Notes: generated by a model not told the origin, from the letters alone. 28,455 nucleotides of DNA from Opitutia bacterium (GCA_947442255.1 CANEVO010000052.1:1-28455), one strand, 5' to 3'. Shown: positions 6,585 to 15,817, counted from the first letter of the stretch. Numbers and translations: made by a program.

Positions 6585-9171
6585 GCTTCAGGCCCAGACG
6601 GGTTGCTTCCGCGGTCAGGGCGTCGTCCGTCCAAAATCCGCTCTTCGTCCGCGTCTCGCTGCGCACCTTGCGGATCGTCTCGGGGAGCACGGCCGCGGCT
6701 TTGTTGCCCCAGGCGTTTCGCACGTAGGTGAGGATCGAGGCCATTTGGCGGTCTTCGAGCACATTGCCCCACGGCGGCATCAGCGAAATTTTCCCCTGCT
6801 TGCCGAGGAGCACGATGCGGGCGAGCAACTCGTCGGCTCCGAGGACCCACTTGGAACCCGCCAGTGGCAGGGCGGTGTCGGCCAGCCCGCGGCCATCGGC
6901 TTGGTGACACGGCGCGCAATTGACCGCGTAGAGTTTCTCTCCGGCGCGAAGCAACGCGCGCTCGGCCGCCGTCAGTTCGCCGCCGGCGCCGTTCCTGCCC
7001 GCCCACAAGAGATGGCGGTCCAACTGGCCCGCGAGCGTGACGACGCGCGGATCGGGCGACCGGGTGAACTCCGCCGGAATCTCAACCCGGGCCGAGAGCC
7101 GCACCGGTTTGGTCATGCTGCCCAGCACGGCCTGCTGCTGCCACCCGGCGCGGTCGCGCGCCGCCGCCCAGCGCAGCAACTCCGTCACGCGCGAGGCGGA
7201 GCCTTCGCCAAACACGGCGGCAGCGAGCGCCTTGAAAACGTGGTCGTGCTGCGGCCGCGCCTCGGCCCACGCTTTCTCGCCGCCCAGCCGCTGCAAAAAT
7301 TCCAGTTCGCGCCCGGGCAGGCTGCTGATCGCCGCCGCGACGATATACGGCTGACTCGCGTATCGGGAAAGCAACTCGGCTAAAGCCGCCTCGGCTGCCG
7401 GCCCGCCCAACTCACCCAGCGAAACCGCCGCCTGCAGGCGGACGCTCGCGTCGAGGTCGCCCGCCGCCTTGATCACCGCGGCCGCAAGCGGATGACCATC
7501 CCGCTGGCGCAACCATGGCTCGGCGAGCCGCACACCCGCAGCACGGATCTTCGGATGCCGGTCGTTCAGCGCTCTACTCATATCATCAGTGTTCAGCGCA
7601 TTCAATCCCTCTAGCGTCCACAGCGCGTGCAAGCGGACAATTTCCCACTCTGCGGTCGCGGCCAGCCGGCGCAGCGCGGGCGCGGCGGACGTTTCGTGGC
7701 GCTCGACCAGCAACCGCTGGGCCGTGTCGCGCCACCAGCCGTTGCGATGGGAGAGCGTCGCCACGAGTCCCGCCGCGTCGAGGCGCGACAGCCGCGGCGC
7801 GGGGCCCGGCTTCATCGACTCATGCACCACCCGGTAAATCCGCCCGCGATCCAGCGGCAGCTGCAACCCGCGCTCGTAGATCTGCCGCTTGAGATACGTC
7901 GTGACGAAGGGGTGGGCCTCGAGGATTCCCCGATACATGTCGACGACGTAGAGCGTGCCATCGGGCGCGGTGTTGAGATTCACGGGCCGGAATCGCTCGT
8001 CCGTGGACGCCAAGAACTCGGACTTCGTGTAGGGATTGGCCGCCACCAGCCGTCCATCCGGCATCTCGGTGAGCACGCTGCGGCGCACGAGATTGGCCGC
8101 CGGTTCGGCAATGAAATGGTTGCCGACGAGTTCGGCGGGCAGCCCGTCGCCACGGAAAATCGTCAGGCCCGCCGCCGCCGTGTAGTGAACCAGCGTACCA
8201 TCCTTGCGCAGCCCGTCCTTCTGATATCCGCGATTCACGCCGGGCGTCGGCCGAGCGGGCCAGACTTCGAGTTGAGCCGGCGCGGCGATGATTTCGTGGA
8301 CGCCGCCGGCACCGTCGATGTGCGGGTTGCGCAGCTGGTAGTCGACCGCGATCAGGTTCGCGCGCAACGGCCCGGAACTTCCGGCCATGTAGGTCCGGCC
8401 AAAATCATCCATGCCCAGGCCCCACTTGCCCAGTGCCGGCGCGGACGTCTTCGTCCATTTGCCGTCGATCTGGCGGAAGAAGCCCGAATAAGTCGTGCTG
8501 TGCAGCCGGTTGTCCATCCCCCACATTAGGCCGCTGGGTGAGTTGGCCGGATTGCCCTCCTTCAGCCCGTAGTCGTCCGCGATCGAAACCTTTTCGTCGG
8601 CCCGGCCGTCGCCATTGGTGTCGCGCGTGAACCAGACATTCGGCGGCTCAGCGACCAGCACGCCATCCGACAGGACTTTGATCGATCGTGGCAAAACCAA
8701 GCCGTCGAGATACACCGTGCTGCGATCCATTTTTCCGTCGCCGTTGGTGTCCTCTAAAATGGAAATCCGCCCGACGGGATTCAGCCGGTCACTGCCCTCC
8801 GGGTTGTTCTGGTAGCCGCGCATCTCGACGACCCAGATCCGTCCGTCCGGGTCGAAATCGATCGCCACCGGTGCGCTGATCAGCGGCTCGCTCGCGACCA
8901 GCTCCATCCGATAGCCGGGTGGCAGCCGGAAACTTTTCAACGCCTCTTCGGGCGACAAAACCGGCGCCGGCGGAATATCGTAGCCACGCGGTGGCGGCTG
9001 CTCCTCGCCCGGATTGTCGCCCGCACTCGGCCGGTCAAACGCCCCGGGCGGAAACGTGGCTCCGCGCACGGCCACATCCGGCCACGCCAACCCGCAAAGC
9101 AGAATACCGACTAGGCCGCGCCGGCGAACGTCCGATCGTTTCATGGGAAAGGAGAGGGGGTTGATGGGCAT
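6580..9171 (-). CDS. PVC-type heme-binding protein: dehydrogenase-like propeller, HEAT repeats, cytochrome c
   Basis: 863-residue exported multidomain protein of the kind expanded in Planctomycetes and Verrucomicrobia. In order: a signal peptide (about 11-38, cleavage near VRG-ATF); a propeller-like 'membrane-bound dehydrogenase' domain (about 75-440); alpha-helical HEAT-like repeats (about 470-650); and a C-terminal cytochrome c (about 735-830). The propeller carries two calcium-loop-like motifs, DTNGDGKMD (141-149) and DTNGDGRAD (184-192). The cytochrome has heme motif CAPCH at 752-756 and a probable Met ligand in SLMPPWG. It probably oxidises a sugar-like substrate and passes electrons to a periplasmic chain. 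I chose the ATG at 9171 because GGAGGAG lies ten bases upstream; an ATG at 9144 is an alternative. It follows uxaC by 67 bases, suggesting co-transcription. Confidence 0.87.
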   Translation of the reverse strand: MPINPLSFPMKRSDVRRRGLVGILLCGLAWPDVAVRGATFPPGAFDRPSAGDNPGEEQPPPRGYDIPPAPVLSPEEALKSFRLPPGYRMELVASEPLISAPVAIDFDPDGRIWVVEMRGYQNNPEGSDRLNPVGRISILEDTNGDGKMDRSTVYLDGLVLPRSIKVLSDGVLVAEPPNVWFTRDTNGDGRADEKVSIADDYGLKEGNPANSPSGLMWGMDNRLHSTTYSGFFRQIDGKWTKTSAPALGKWGLGMDDFGRTYMAGSSGPLRANLIAVDYQLRNPHIDGAGGVHEIIAAPAQLEVWPARPTPGVNRGYQKDGLRKDGTLVHYTAAAGLTIFRGDGLPAELVGNHFIAEPAANLVRRSVLTEMPDGRLVAANPYTKSEFLASTDERFRPVNLNTAPDGTLYVVDMYRGILEAHPFVTTYLKRQIYERGLQLPLDRGRIYRVVHESMKPGPAPRLSRLDAAGLVATLSHRNGWWRDTAQRLLVERHETSAAPALRRLAATAEWEIVRLHALWTLEGLNALNTDDMSRALNDRHPKIRAAGVRLAEPWLRQRDGHPLAAAVIKAAGDLDASVRLQAAVSLGELGGPAAEAALAELLSRYASQPYIVAAAISSLPGRELEFLQRLGGEKAWAEARPQHDHVFKALAAAVFGEGSASRVTELLRWAAARDRAGWQQQAVLGSMTKPVRLSARVEIPAEFTRSPDPRVVTLAGQLDRHLLWAGRNGAGGELTAAERALLRAGEKLYAVNCAPCHQADGRGLADTALPLAGSKWVLGADELLARIVLLGKQGKISLMPPWGNVLEDRQMASILTYVRNAWGNKAAAVLPETIRKVRSETRTKSGFWTDDALTAEATRLGLKP

Positions 9172-9181
9172 TGGGATTCGA

Positions 9182-9188
9182 CTCCTCC
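9182..9188 (-). promoter_or_regulatory. Strong Shine-Dalgarno sequence of the cytochrome gene
   Basis: On the minus strand GGAGGAG is followed after ten bases by the ATG at 9171. Almost every other gene in the window lacks any such motif, so this site both decides the start and stands out. Confidence 0.6.
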
Positions 9189-9238
9189 ACCGGCGTAATC
9201 CCCGGCCTGAACGCCCGGCCGGTGGAAGTCAGCCGGCG

Positions 9239-10681
9239 CTATTTTTTCTTCGCCGTGAACCCGGGTGCCAGCTCGAGGCCGAAATAGTCGCGCGCGTTGG
9301 CGAAGCAGATATTCTTCACCATGCCGCCCACGAGCTTCAGGTCGCCCGGGATTTCGCCACGCGCCATGTCAGCGCCGAGCAGGTTACAAAGCGTGCGACG
9401 GAAATATTCATGGCGCGGGAAGCTCACGAAGCTGCGCGAATCCGTGATCATGCCGACGAAGCGCGAGAGCAGGCCGACGTTGGACAGCGCGTTGATCTGC
9501 CACTCCATGCCCTCCTTCTGGTCGAGGAACCACCAGCCGCTGCCGAACTGCACCTTGCCGGGGATCGAGCCGTCCTGGAAGTTTCCGATCATCGCCGCGA
9601 AGGCGTAATTCTGCACCGGGTTGACGTTGTAGATGATCGTGCGCGGCAGTTGGTCGGTCGCATCGAGCGTGTTCAGGTAGCGCGAGAGCGCGGCGGTCTG
9701 CGGAAAATCGCCGATGGAATCGAACCCGGTGTCGGGCCCGAGCTTGGAGAGCAAACGGGTGTTGTTGTTGCGGAGCGCGCCGAGGTGGAGCTGCTTCGTC
9801 CAGCCGCGGGCGGCGTCCCACCGGCCGAATTCGAGCATCAGGTACGAGCCGTAGGTCACGACTTCGTCGGGCCGCGCGGCCCGGCCGCGCCGCACGGCGT
9901 CGAAAATCATTTTCGCCTGGGCATGGGTGCACGGCTCCGAGAGCGCGAACTCCAAGCCATGATCGGAGAGCCGGCAGCCGGCGGCGTGAAAATCGTCGTG
10001 CCGCTTCTTCAACGCGCCCAGCAGGTCGTCGAACGTTCGGATGCCGTTGGTCGCGCCGGCCGCGCCCGCCAGCTTTTCAATCCAGGTGTTGAACGCGACG
10101 GGATTGCCCACGGCCAGCGCCTTGTCGGGACGGAACGCGGGATAAACCCGGGTCTTGAGTCCGCTCGCGGCGATCGTCGCGTGAAAAGCGAGCGAATCGG
10201 CAGGATCGTCGGTCGTACAGACGACCGCGACCTTCGACTGCGTGAGCAGGTCGTGCACGCGGAGCTTCGGCAGCTTCGCGTTGGCCTTTTTCCAGATGCG
10301 CTCGGCCGACTTGCCGTCGAGGAATTCGTCCACGCCGAAATAGCGCTTCAATTCGAGGTGCGTCCAGTGGTGGAGCGGATTGCGCACGGTCTGCGGCACC
10401 GTCTCAGCCCAAGCTTGGAATTTTTCGCGCGGCGTGGCGTCGCCGGTGACAAACCGCTCCGCGACGCCGTTGGTCCGAAGCGCCCGCCACTTGTAGTGAT
10501 CTCCACCCAGCCAGAGTTCCGCGAGGTCGGCGAATTCATGGTTCTTCGCGATCAGCTCCGGCGATAAATGACAGTGATAGTCATAGATCGGCTCGGCCGC
10601 GGCATGGGTGTGGTAAAGCTCGCGAGCCTGCTTCGTGCCCAGCAGGAAGTCGTCGTGGATGAAGGAGCGGGATTTGGCCAT
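9239..10681 (-). CDS. uxaC: Glucuronate (uronate) isomerase UxaC
   Basis: 480-residue cytoplasmic isomerase that converts D-glucuronate to D-fructuronate and D-galacturonate to D-tagaturonate, the first step of hexuronate breakdown. The N-terminus reads FIHDDFLLGTKQARELYH, then IYDYHCHLSP with the metal-ligand pair His36/His38. Further family blocks are visible, such as NPLHHWTHLELKRYFG and CTTDDPADSL. Length matches the family (about 465-480). The start is the ATG at 10681. It lies 155 bases after the uxaE-like gene and 67 bases before the cytochrome gene, all in one direction. The next enzymes of the pathway (fructuronate or tagaturonate reductase, mannonate or altronate dehydratase) are not in the window. 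Confidence 0.95.
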   Translation of the reverse strand: MAKSRSFIHDDFLLGTKQARELYHTHAAAEPIYDYHCHLSPELIAKNHEFADLAELWLGGDHYKWRALRTNGVAERFVTGDATPREKFQAWAETVPQTVRNPLHHWTHLELKRYFGVDEFLDGKSAERIWKKANAKLPKLRVHDLLTQSKVAVVCTTDDPADSLAFHATIAASGLKTRVYPAFRPDKALAVGNPVAFNTWIEKLAGAAGATNGIRTFDDLLGALKKRHDDFHAAGCRLSDHGLEFALSEPCTHAQAKMIFDAVRRGRAARPDEVVTYGSYLMLEFGRWDAARGWTKQLHLGALRNNNTRLLSKLGPDTGFDSIGDFPQTAALSRYLNTLDATDQLPRTIIYNVNPVQNYAFAAMIGNFQDGSIPGKVQFGSGWWFLDQKEGMEWQINALSNVGLLSRFVGMITDSRSFVSFPRHEYFRRTLCNLLGADMARGEIPGDLKLVGGMVKNICFANARDYFGLELAPGFTAKKK

Positions 10682-10751
10682 GGGAGAAAATCGGGCGGGC
10701 TGGTCAGGGCGTTGCGATCGCGGGTCCGGTCACCCCGAGCGCAGGGCAGAA

Positions 10752-10778
10752 GCCACCCGGGGGCAAACCCGGCGTGGC
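10752..10778. repeat. Inverted repeat between uxaE-like and uxaC genes
   Basis: Bases 10752-10761 pair with 10768-10778 (ten pairs with a one-base bulge) around a six-base loop. It sits in the 155-base space between the two hexuronate genes. No T-tract follows, so it may be a processing or attenuation hairpin rather than a terminator. Confidence 0.35.
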
Positions 10779-10836
10779 CGAACGGATGAATTTGCAGCGC
10801 TCAGAGGGAACAAGGGCGGCGGGATACGGGGCGGCC

Positions 10837-12681
10837 CTAGCGGGAGATGCCGTCGAGCATCTCCCCGAGCGTGGCGTACCGGGCAAGCAGGTTCCGCGCT
10901 GCCTCGCAGGTGGCGGCCGGCGCGAGGCCGGTGTGCTCCGCCAGAAAAAGAATGTAGCTCGCGATGTTCCGGCTGAAGTTGAGCCGGCCTTCGTCGCTGA
11001 TGCGGTAAAAGCGGGCGCGCTGAAGGTAGCCCGCCGGCGTGTGGTCGCCCAACGCCGCCTTCTCCGCGCGACCGCCGGCGGCCAGCACGTGGAGAAAATT
11101 ATACTCGAACCAGAACATGTGCTCGGGACTCGGTGGCAGCGCCTCGAGTGCCGCGCGCGTCACCGTCGGATTCGCAAAAACCTCGATACTCCGGCCGGCC
11201 TTGCCCAGGGCGTCGGTGACGAAACTGCGCGCCATTTTCTGCTCGGTTGGATCCGCGCTGAACGCCCCCAGCAGGGCGAGTTCCAGCGTGAACCGATACC
11301 AGTCGCGCCACAGCGCCTGATCGGCGGCGTCCGACGACGCGAAAAGCGCGCGGCCCATCTCGTAGGTGTACCGGCCGCTGGTCTTGATTTCGAGCCGGCC
11401 GCCCGTGACCTGCCCCATGACCTGGTAGTTCTCCGCGGATTTCCCGGAGCCCGAATGAAAGCCGATGCTTGCGCCGAACTGCCGGCACACCGCCCACTGC
11501 CGCTCGATCAGCGCGCGAAGCGCGGCGTTGTCGGGATACGGCATGTTCTTCTGAAAGCCAAAGGCTGGTGCGACGAAGTGGATCTTCATCCCCAACGCCT
11601 CGCAAAGCGCCAGCATGACCGCGGTCGTTTCCGGCGTCGTCAGACCGGGCAGTTCGTCGATCGAAAGCTCGCGCAGGTAGGCGCGGCCGACGTCCGTCGT
11701 GAAATGCTGCGCGCGGGCAGCGGCGTATTTTGCATCGCGCCGCTGCATCTTCTGGAGCGACGGCCACACGTAGGCCAGCAGCCTGGCAAAGTCGGCCTCG
11801 TTCAAGGTCAGCCCCGCCGCGGCAACGCGCGCCTTCACGGTGGCGACGAGCCCGGCCGGGACATTAGCCCTCACCCACCCGGCGGCATCCTCCGGCACCT
11901 TCGTTTGCGCCAGCTCCGGCGAAAGATCGAAAGTGATGTAGCTCGCGAGCACGCAACCCGTGACGAGGGCATCCTCACGGTGGTCGAACTTGCCGCCGAT
12001 CGGCTGGTGGTCGGCATTGAAGCTCCACGCGATGCCGCGGCGATGAAACCCGGTTTTGAGTTTGGCGAGCACGCAACCGTGACTCATGCCCTCGACGCTC
12101 TGGCCCTGATGGCCCTCGGGCACATTCGTGCCGATGAAGGGGAACGGCACGGTGTCGAGCTTCCCCGCCAGCATGACGTCGGTGTCGTAAACCAGTTCAC
12201 GGGGAATCGAATTCTGGTTCGCGGTGAGGCCGATCCCGAGCGCGCTCATCGCCCAATCGACGGCCGGCCAGTGCAGGGTGGTGAAGCGCGCGCCGATCCC
12301 GAGCGTGCTCTGACCCAGCTTTTCCGGGGCCGTCGGGAAGATCGTCGCCGCGGGATTGTGCTCCTGCACGAGATTTTTCAGGCGCAGGAGATTCGCGAAC
12401 GTCGCCGGGAATACCGTCGTGCCGTTCCCCAGCCGCGCGCCCCCGGCCAGCGCCTCGGTCTGGCCCTCAAGCCGCCACGCGCAATCGCCCTGCCCATTTT
12501 CGACGAGCGTCCACGCCCCGGCTTTCGTCTCGAACCGGCTTTTCGGGTAGGCCCTGACCGGCCGGCCCGCGACGAGCTCCGCGCGCAGCCCGGGCCAGTC
12601 GAGACAGAAGTCGGGGCTCACGCACGGGTTCGTCGCGATGCGCAGGTTGTGTTGGAGGAGAAACGCGTTGATCGAGGACAT
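10837..12681 (-). CDS. uxaE: Tagaturonate/fructuronate epimerase-like protein (UxaE family)
   Basis: 614-residue protein that resembles the UxaE family, which interconverts D-tagaturonate and D-fructuronate and so joins the galacturonate and glucuronate branches. Recognised blocks are LGIGARF (127-133), SFNADHQPIGG (220-230), ELSIDELPGLTTPE (338-351), FGASIGFHSGSGK (402-414) and EIKTSGRYTYE (431-441). From memory the usual forms are H-S-G-S-D-K and K-T-A-G-T-S, so this protein departs from both. It is also longer than the roughly 480-500 residues I expect of UxaE. The ATG at 12681 was chosen over an upstream TTG at 12723. The gene lies directly upstream of uxaC, which strongly supports a hexuronate role. 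An uncharacterised sister activity on a related sugar acid is possible. Confidence 0.72.
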   Translation of the reverse strand: MSSINAFLLQHNLRIATNPCVSPDFCLDWPGLRAELVAGRPVRAYPKSRFETKAGAWTLVENGQGDCAWRLEGQTEALAGGARLGNGTTVFPATFANLLRLKNLVQEHNPAATIFPTAPEKLGQSTLGIGARFTTLHWPAVDWAMSALGIGLTANQNSIPRELVYDTDVMLAGKLDTVPFPFIGTNVPEGHQGQSVEGMSHGCVLAKLKTGFHRRGIAWSFNADHQPIGGKFDHREDALVTGCVLASYITFDLSPELAQTKVPEDAAGWVRANVPAGLVATVKARVAAAGLTLNEADFARLLAYVWPSLQKMQRRDAKYAAARAQHFTTDVGRAYLRELSIDELPGLTTPETTAVMLALCEALGMKIHFVAPAFGFQKNMPYPDNAALRALIERQWAVCRQFGASIGFHSGSGKSAENYQVMGQVTGGRLEIKTSGRYTYEMGRALFASSDAADQALWRDWYRFTLELALLGAFSADPTEQKMARSFVTDALGKAGRSIEVFANPTVTRAALEALPPSPEHMFWFEYNFLHVLAAGGRAEKAALGDHTPAGYLQRARFYRISDEGRLNFSRNIASYILFLAEHTGLAPAATCEAARNLLARYATLGEMLDGISR

Positions 12682-12774
12682 GCGGGGCGCCGCACAGTCG
12701 CGCAGATTACCCGTCGCTGACAAGGCTGGGCTGCGGCCGAAACCAGCCCCGGCGGGCCACCGGCGGTTGGCCGG

Positions 12775-13263
12775 TCAATCGCGCGCGCCGTCCTGAACCA
12801 ACTGCTGCAGCACCGGAAAACGCAGTTCGCCGTAATTGAGCGCGTAGAGCAGCTTGCTTTCGCGAAAGATCCACGTCGCCGGAATCGAGTGCACCGGGAT
12901 GCCCATGAATGCGGTCATTTTCTCGTCGTTGAACACCGAGGGATTCGGATGCACGACGAGCTGAAAATTCTTCTGCGGGCCGACGCCGTGTTTCGCCAGA
13001 ATCGGCCGGCCGTCGCCGTCGGGCCCCTGCCACACCGTGACGAAGATCGCGTTCACCTCCGGATTCGCCTTCAGGAACGCGGTCCAGCCGCCGCTCGCGA
13101 GTTCCGACCGGCAGGTGGAGCACCACGGCGCCCAAAAATGCACGACTGTGATTTTCGGCGACTTGATCGCCTCGGCGACCTGCTGCTCGACCGGCAGCAT
13201 TTCCGCCGCGCGCAGTCCGGCGAGCACGGCGACGAAGCCCAGCAGGGCGGCGAATTTTCTCAT
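12775..13263 (-). CDS. Exported thioredoxin-like protein (TlpA/ResA type)
   Basis: 162-residue protein with a signal peptide (MRKFAALLGFVAVLAGLRA, cleaved before AEM) and a thioredoxin fold. The redox site WCSTC has Cys48 and Cys51 within VVHFWAPWCSTCRSEL. A cis-Pro candidate is in VHSIPATWIF. It should work in the periplasm as a thiol-disulfide reductase, for example in cytochrome c maturation, which would suit the neighbouring cytochrome gene; that link is inference. The frame stays open to 13401, but the ATG at 13263 starts exactly at the signal peptide. The stop is 93 bases before the uxaE-like start, so co-transcription is possible. It is divergent from tex. Confidence 0.85.
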   Translation of the reverse strand: MRKFAALLGFVAVLAGLRAAEMLPVEQQVAEAIKSPKITVVHFWAPWCSTCRSELASGGWTAFLKANPEVNAIFVTVWQGPDGDGRPILAKHGVGPQKNFQLVVHPNPSVFNDEKMTAFMGIPVHSIPATWIFRESKLLYALNYGELRFPVLQQLVQDGARD

Positions 13264-13295
13264 ACGCGGAAAATAGTCGGAGGCCTTCCGAGTGC

Positions 13296-13314
13296 AATCG
13301 CTCCCGGAGCGATT
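13296..13314. promoter_or_regulatory. 19-base perfect palindrome in the thioredoxin/tex divergent region
   Basis: AATCGCTCC-C-GGAGCGATT is a perfect 9+1+9 inverted repeat in the 101-base space between two divergent starts (13263 and 13365). It is AT-richer at its ends than its surroundings. A dimeric regulator's operator is the simplest reading. A short plus-strand hairpin followed by TTTT is the other. Confidence 0.4.
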
Positions 13315-13364
13315 TTCGACCTTGCACGCGCCCCGACACCCGCTCTTGTCGGCGGTTTTCCTCC

Positions 13365-15719
13365 ATGTCCGAAGCCGCCGCCCCGGTCCCCACCACGTCA
13401 CCGAATCCGGACCATGTCCTCCGCCTCGCCGCGGAGCTCAACGTCAAGGTCTTCCAGGTCGCCGCCACCGCGCAGCTTTTCGCGGAAGGCGCGACGGTGC
13501 CGTTCATCGCGCGTTACCGCAAGGAGGCCACGGGCGAGCTCGACGAGGTGCAGGTGCTCGCCATTCGCGACCGCCTTGAGCAAATGCGCGCCATCGACGA
13601 CCGCCGTGCCGCCATCCTCGCGTCGCTCAAGGAACGCAACCTCCTGACGCCCGCGCTCGAAAAAATCATCCTCGCCGCCGACACCCTCACCGCGCTGGAG
13701 GATGCCTACCTACCGTTCCGCCCGAAAAAGCGTACCCGCGCCACCATCGCGAAGGAAAAGGGCCTGGAGCCGCTCGCCGACCTGATTTTCGCGCAGGATC
13801 CCGCCACCGACCCCGTCGCGGCGGCGCAAGCCCATGTCGGCCGGGAGTACGTCGCCGACGACGGCAAAAACCAGAAGTCCACCATCGCCTCGGTGGAAGA
13901 GGCCCTCGCCGGCGCCCGCGACATCATCGCGGAGCGTGTCAGCGACGACAAGGACGCCCGGTCGCGCCTCCGGGCCGTGTTCCAGCGCGACGCCGTGGTT
14001 TCGTCGAAGGTGATGCCGGGCAAGGAAGGCGACCTGGAAGCCGCCAAGTTCAAGGATTACTTCGAATGGAGCGAGCCCCTCGCGAGAGCCCCCTCGCACC
14101 GCGTGCTCGCGATGCGCCGCGGGGAAAAGGAACTCTTTCTCATGATGCGGGTGCAGCTCCCGGACGAAGCCACCGCCTTCGCCACCGTGCAGGCCTTGTT
14201 CGTGAAGGCCAGGTGCCCCGCAGCGGACCAGGTCGTGCTCGCCGTGCAGGATGCCTGCAAGCGGCTCCTGTGTCCGGCGATGGAAACGGAGATGCGGCTC
14301 GAATCGAAAAAGCGGGCCGACGAAGCCGGCATCAAGGTCTTCGCCGACAATCTCCGCGAGCTGCTGCTCTCCGCCCCGCTCGGCCAGCGCGCGGTGCTCG
14401 CCATCGATCCCGGTTTCCGCACCGGCTGCAAGGTCGTGCTCCTCAACCGGCAGGGCAAGCTGCTGCACAACGACGTGGTCTTCCCGGACCGCCAGCCCGA
14501 CGAAACGAAGGAAAAGCTCGCCGGCTTCGTGGAATTTTTTCACGTCGAGGCCATCGCGATTGGCAACGGCACCGGCGGGCGCGAGACCGAGGCCTTCGTG
14601 CGCACGCTGGAGCTCCCCGCCACGATTCCGATCGTGATGGTCAACGAGTCCGGGGCTTCGATTTACTCCGCCAGCGAGGTGGCCCGGGAGGAATTTCCCG
14701 ACCACGACCTCACCGTGCGCGGCGCCGTGTCGATCGGCCGCCGGCTGATGGATCCGCTCGCCGAACTCGTGAAGCTCGACCCGAAATCCATCGGCGTCGG
14801 CCAGTACCAGCACGATATCGACCAGGCCGCACTCAAGCGCTCGCTTGACGATACGGTGGCCAGCGCCGTCAACGGCGTGGGCGTCGAGCTCAACACCGCC
14901 TCGAAACAACTCCTCAGCTACGTCTCCGGCCTCAACGCCGCCACCGCCACCGCGATCGTCGCGCGCCGCAACGAGCAGGGCGCCTTCAAGTCGCGCGCCG
15001 ATCTCAAGGCGGTGCCCCGCCTCGGCCCGAAGGCGTTCGAGCAGGCCGCGGGGTTTTTGCGCATTCGCGACAGCGCGCATCCCCTCGACGCCAGCGCCGT
15101 GCATCCCGAGCGTTACCCGCTCGTCGAAAAAATGTCGGCGGATCTTGGCGCCACCGTGGCCGATCTCATGCGCGACGCGCAGCTGCGTGCCCGGATCAAA
15201 CTCGAGGCCTATGTCACGGCCGAGGTCGGGCTGCCGACCCTGAATGACATCATGGCGGAACTCGCCAAGCCCGGCCGTGACCCGCGGCAAAAATTCGAGG
15301 CCTTCAGCTTCGCCGAGGGCGTCAACAAGCCGCAGGATCTCAAGCCGGGGATGAAGCTGCCCGGGATCGTCACGAACGTCACCGCGTTCGGCGCGTTCGT
15401 CGACATCGGCGTCCATCAGGACGGCCTCGTGCATGTCAGCCAGCTCGCCGACACGTTCGTCAAGGAACCCTCCGCCGTGGTGCGCCCGCAGCAGAAGGTC
15501 ATGGTGACCGTCACCGAGATCGACCTGCCGCGCAACCGCATCGCCCTGTCCATGCGCAGCAATCCGACCCTCGGCCCCAAGACGGCCAACACCGGCAGTC
15601 CCGGAGGCCCACGATCCCCTAGCGCGGGGCCCCGCCCCGGCCCCGCCGCCCCCGCGCCACGCCCCCCCCAGGCGGTGATCAACGACTGGTTCAGCGCCGC
15701 GTTGAAAAAGAACCGTTGA
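13365..15719 (+). CDS. tex: Tex family transcription accessory / RNA-binding protein
   Basis: 784-residue cytoplasmic nucleic-acid-binding protein involved in transcription or RNA processing. Order of domains: the N-terminal helical Tex region with ATVPFIARYRKEATGELDE near 47-65; a YqgF/RNase H-like domain from about 343 with VLAIDPGFRTG (Asp348); helix-hairpin-helix repeats (about 516-567, SGLNAATATAIVARR); and an S1 domain (about 663-735, GIVTNVTAFGAFVDIGVHQD). The S1 domain is followed by a Pro/Gly/Ala-rich linker and a short tail VINDWFSAALKKNR. Such tails vary in the family. The start is the ATG at 13365 (MSEAAAPVP). It stands alone, divergent from the thioredoxin gene. Confidence 0.96.
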   Translation: MSEAAAPVPTTSPNPDHVLRLAAELNVKVFQVAATAQLFAEGATVPFIARYRKEATGELDEVQVLAIRDRLEQMRAIDDRRAAILASLKERNLLTPALEKIILAADTLTALEDAYLPFRPKKRTRATIAKEKGLEPLADLIFAQDPATDPVAAAQAHVGREYVADDGKNQKSTIASVEEALAGARDIIAERVSDDKDARSRLRAVFQRDAVVSSKVMPGKEGDLEAAKFKDYFEWSEPLARAPSHRVLAMRRGEKELFLMMRVQLPDEATAFATVQALFVKARCPAADQVVLAVQDACKRLLCPAMETEMRLESKKRADEAGIKVFADNLRELLLSAPLGQRAVLAIDPGFRTGCKVVLLNRQGKLLHNDVVFPDRQPDETKEKLAGFVEFFHVEAIAIGNGTGGRETEAFVRTLELPATIPIVMVNESGASIYSASEVAREEFPDHDLTVRGAVSIGRRLMDPLAELVKLDPKSIGVGQYQHDIDQAALKRSLDDTVASAVNGVGVELNTASKQLLSYVSGLNAATATAIVARRNEQGAFKSRADLKAVPRLGPKAFEQAAGFLRIRDSAHPLDASAVHPERYPLVEKMSADLGATVADLMRDAQLRARIKLEAYVTAEVGLPTLNDIMAELAKPGRDPRQKFEAFSFAEGVNKPQDLKPGMKLPGIVTNVTAFGAFVDIGVHQDGLVHVSQLADTFVKEPSAVVRPQQKVMVTVTEIDLPRNRIALSMRSNPTLGPKTANTGSPGGPRSPSAGPRPGPAAPAPRPPQAVINDWFSAALKKNR

Positions 15720-15817
15720 CCGCCGCGCAAGGCCGCCCCGATTCCGCCGCCACCGGCAGCCTCCCGGCCCGAACAATCGAATCGCCGCGCCGATTCCCAT
15801 TACACATTCCCCGAATT

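Noticed and set aside
9014..10567. 517-codon plus-strand open frame
   Set aside because: Antisense to uxaC and the start of the cytochrome gene; composition typical of a shadow frame.
10774..12720. 648-codon plus-strand open frame
   Set aside because: Antisense shadow of the UxaE-like gene, whose own frame carries recognisable motifs.
13710..15800. 696-codon open frame on the minus strand
   Set aside because: It lies opposite tex, which has complete family motifs. High third-position GC keeps antisense frames open, and the translation is a low-complexity mix with no recognisable domain.
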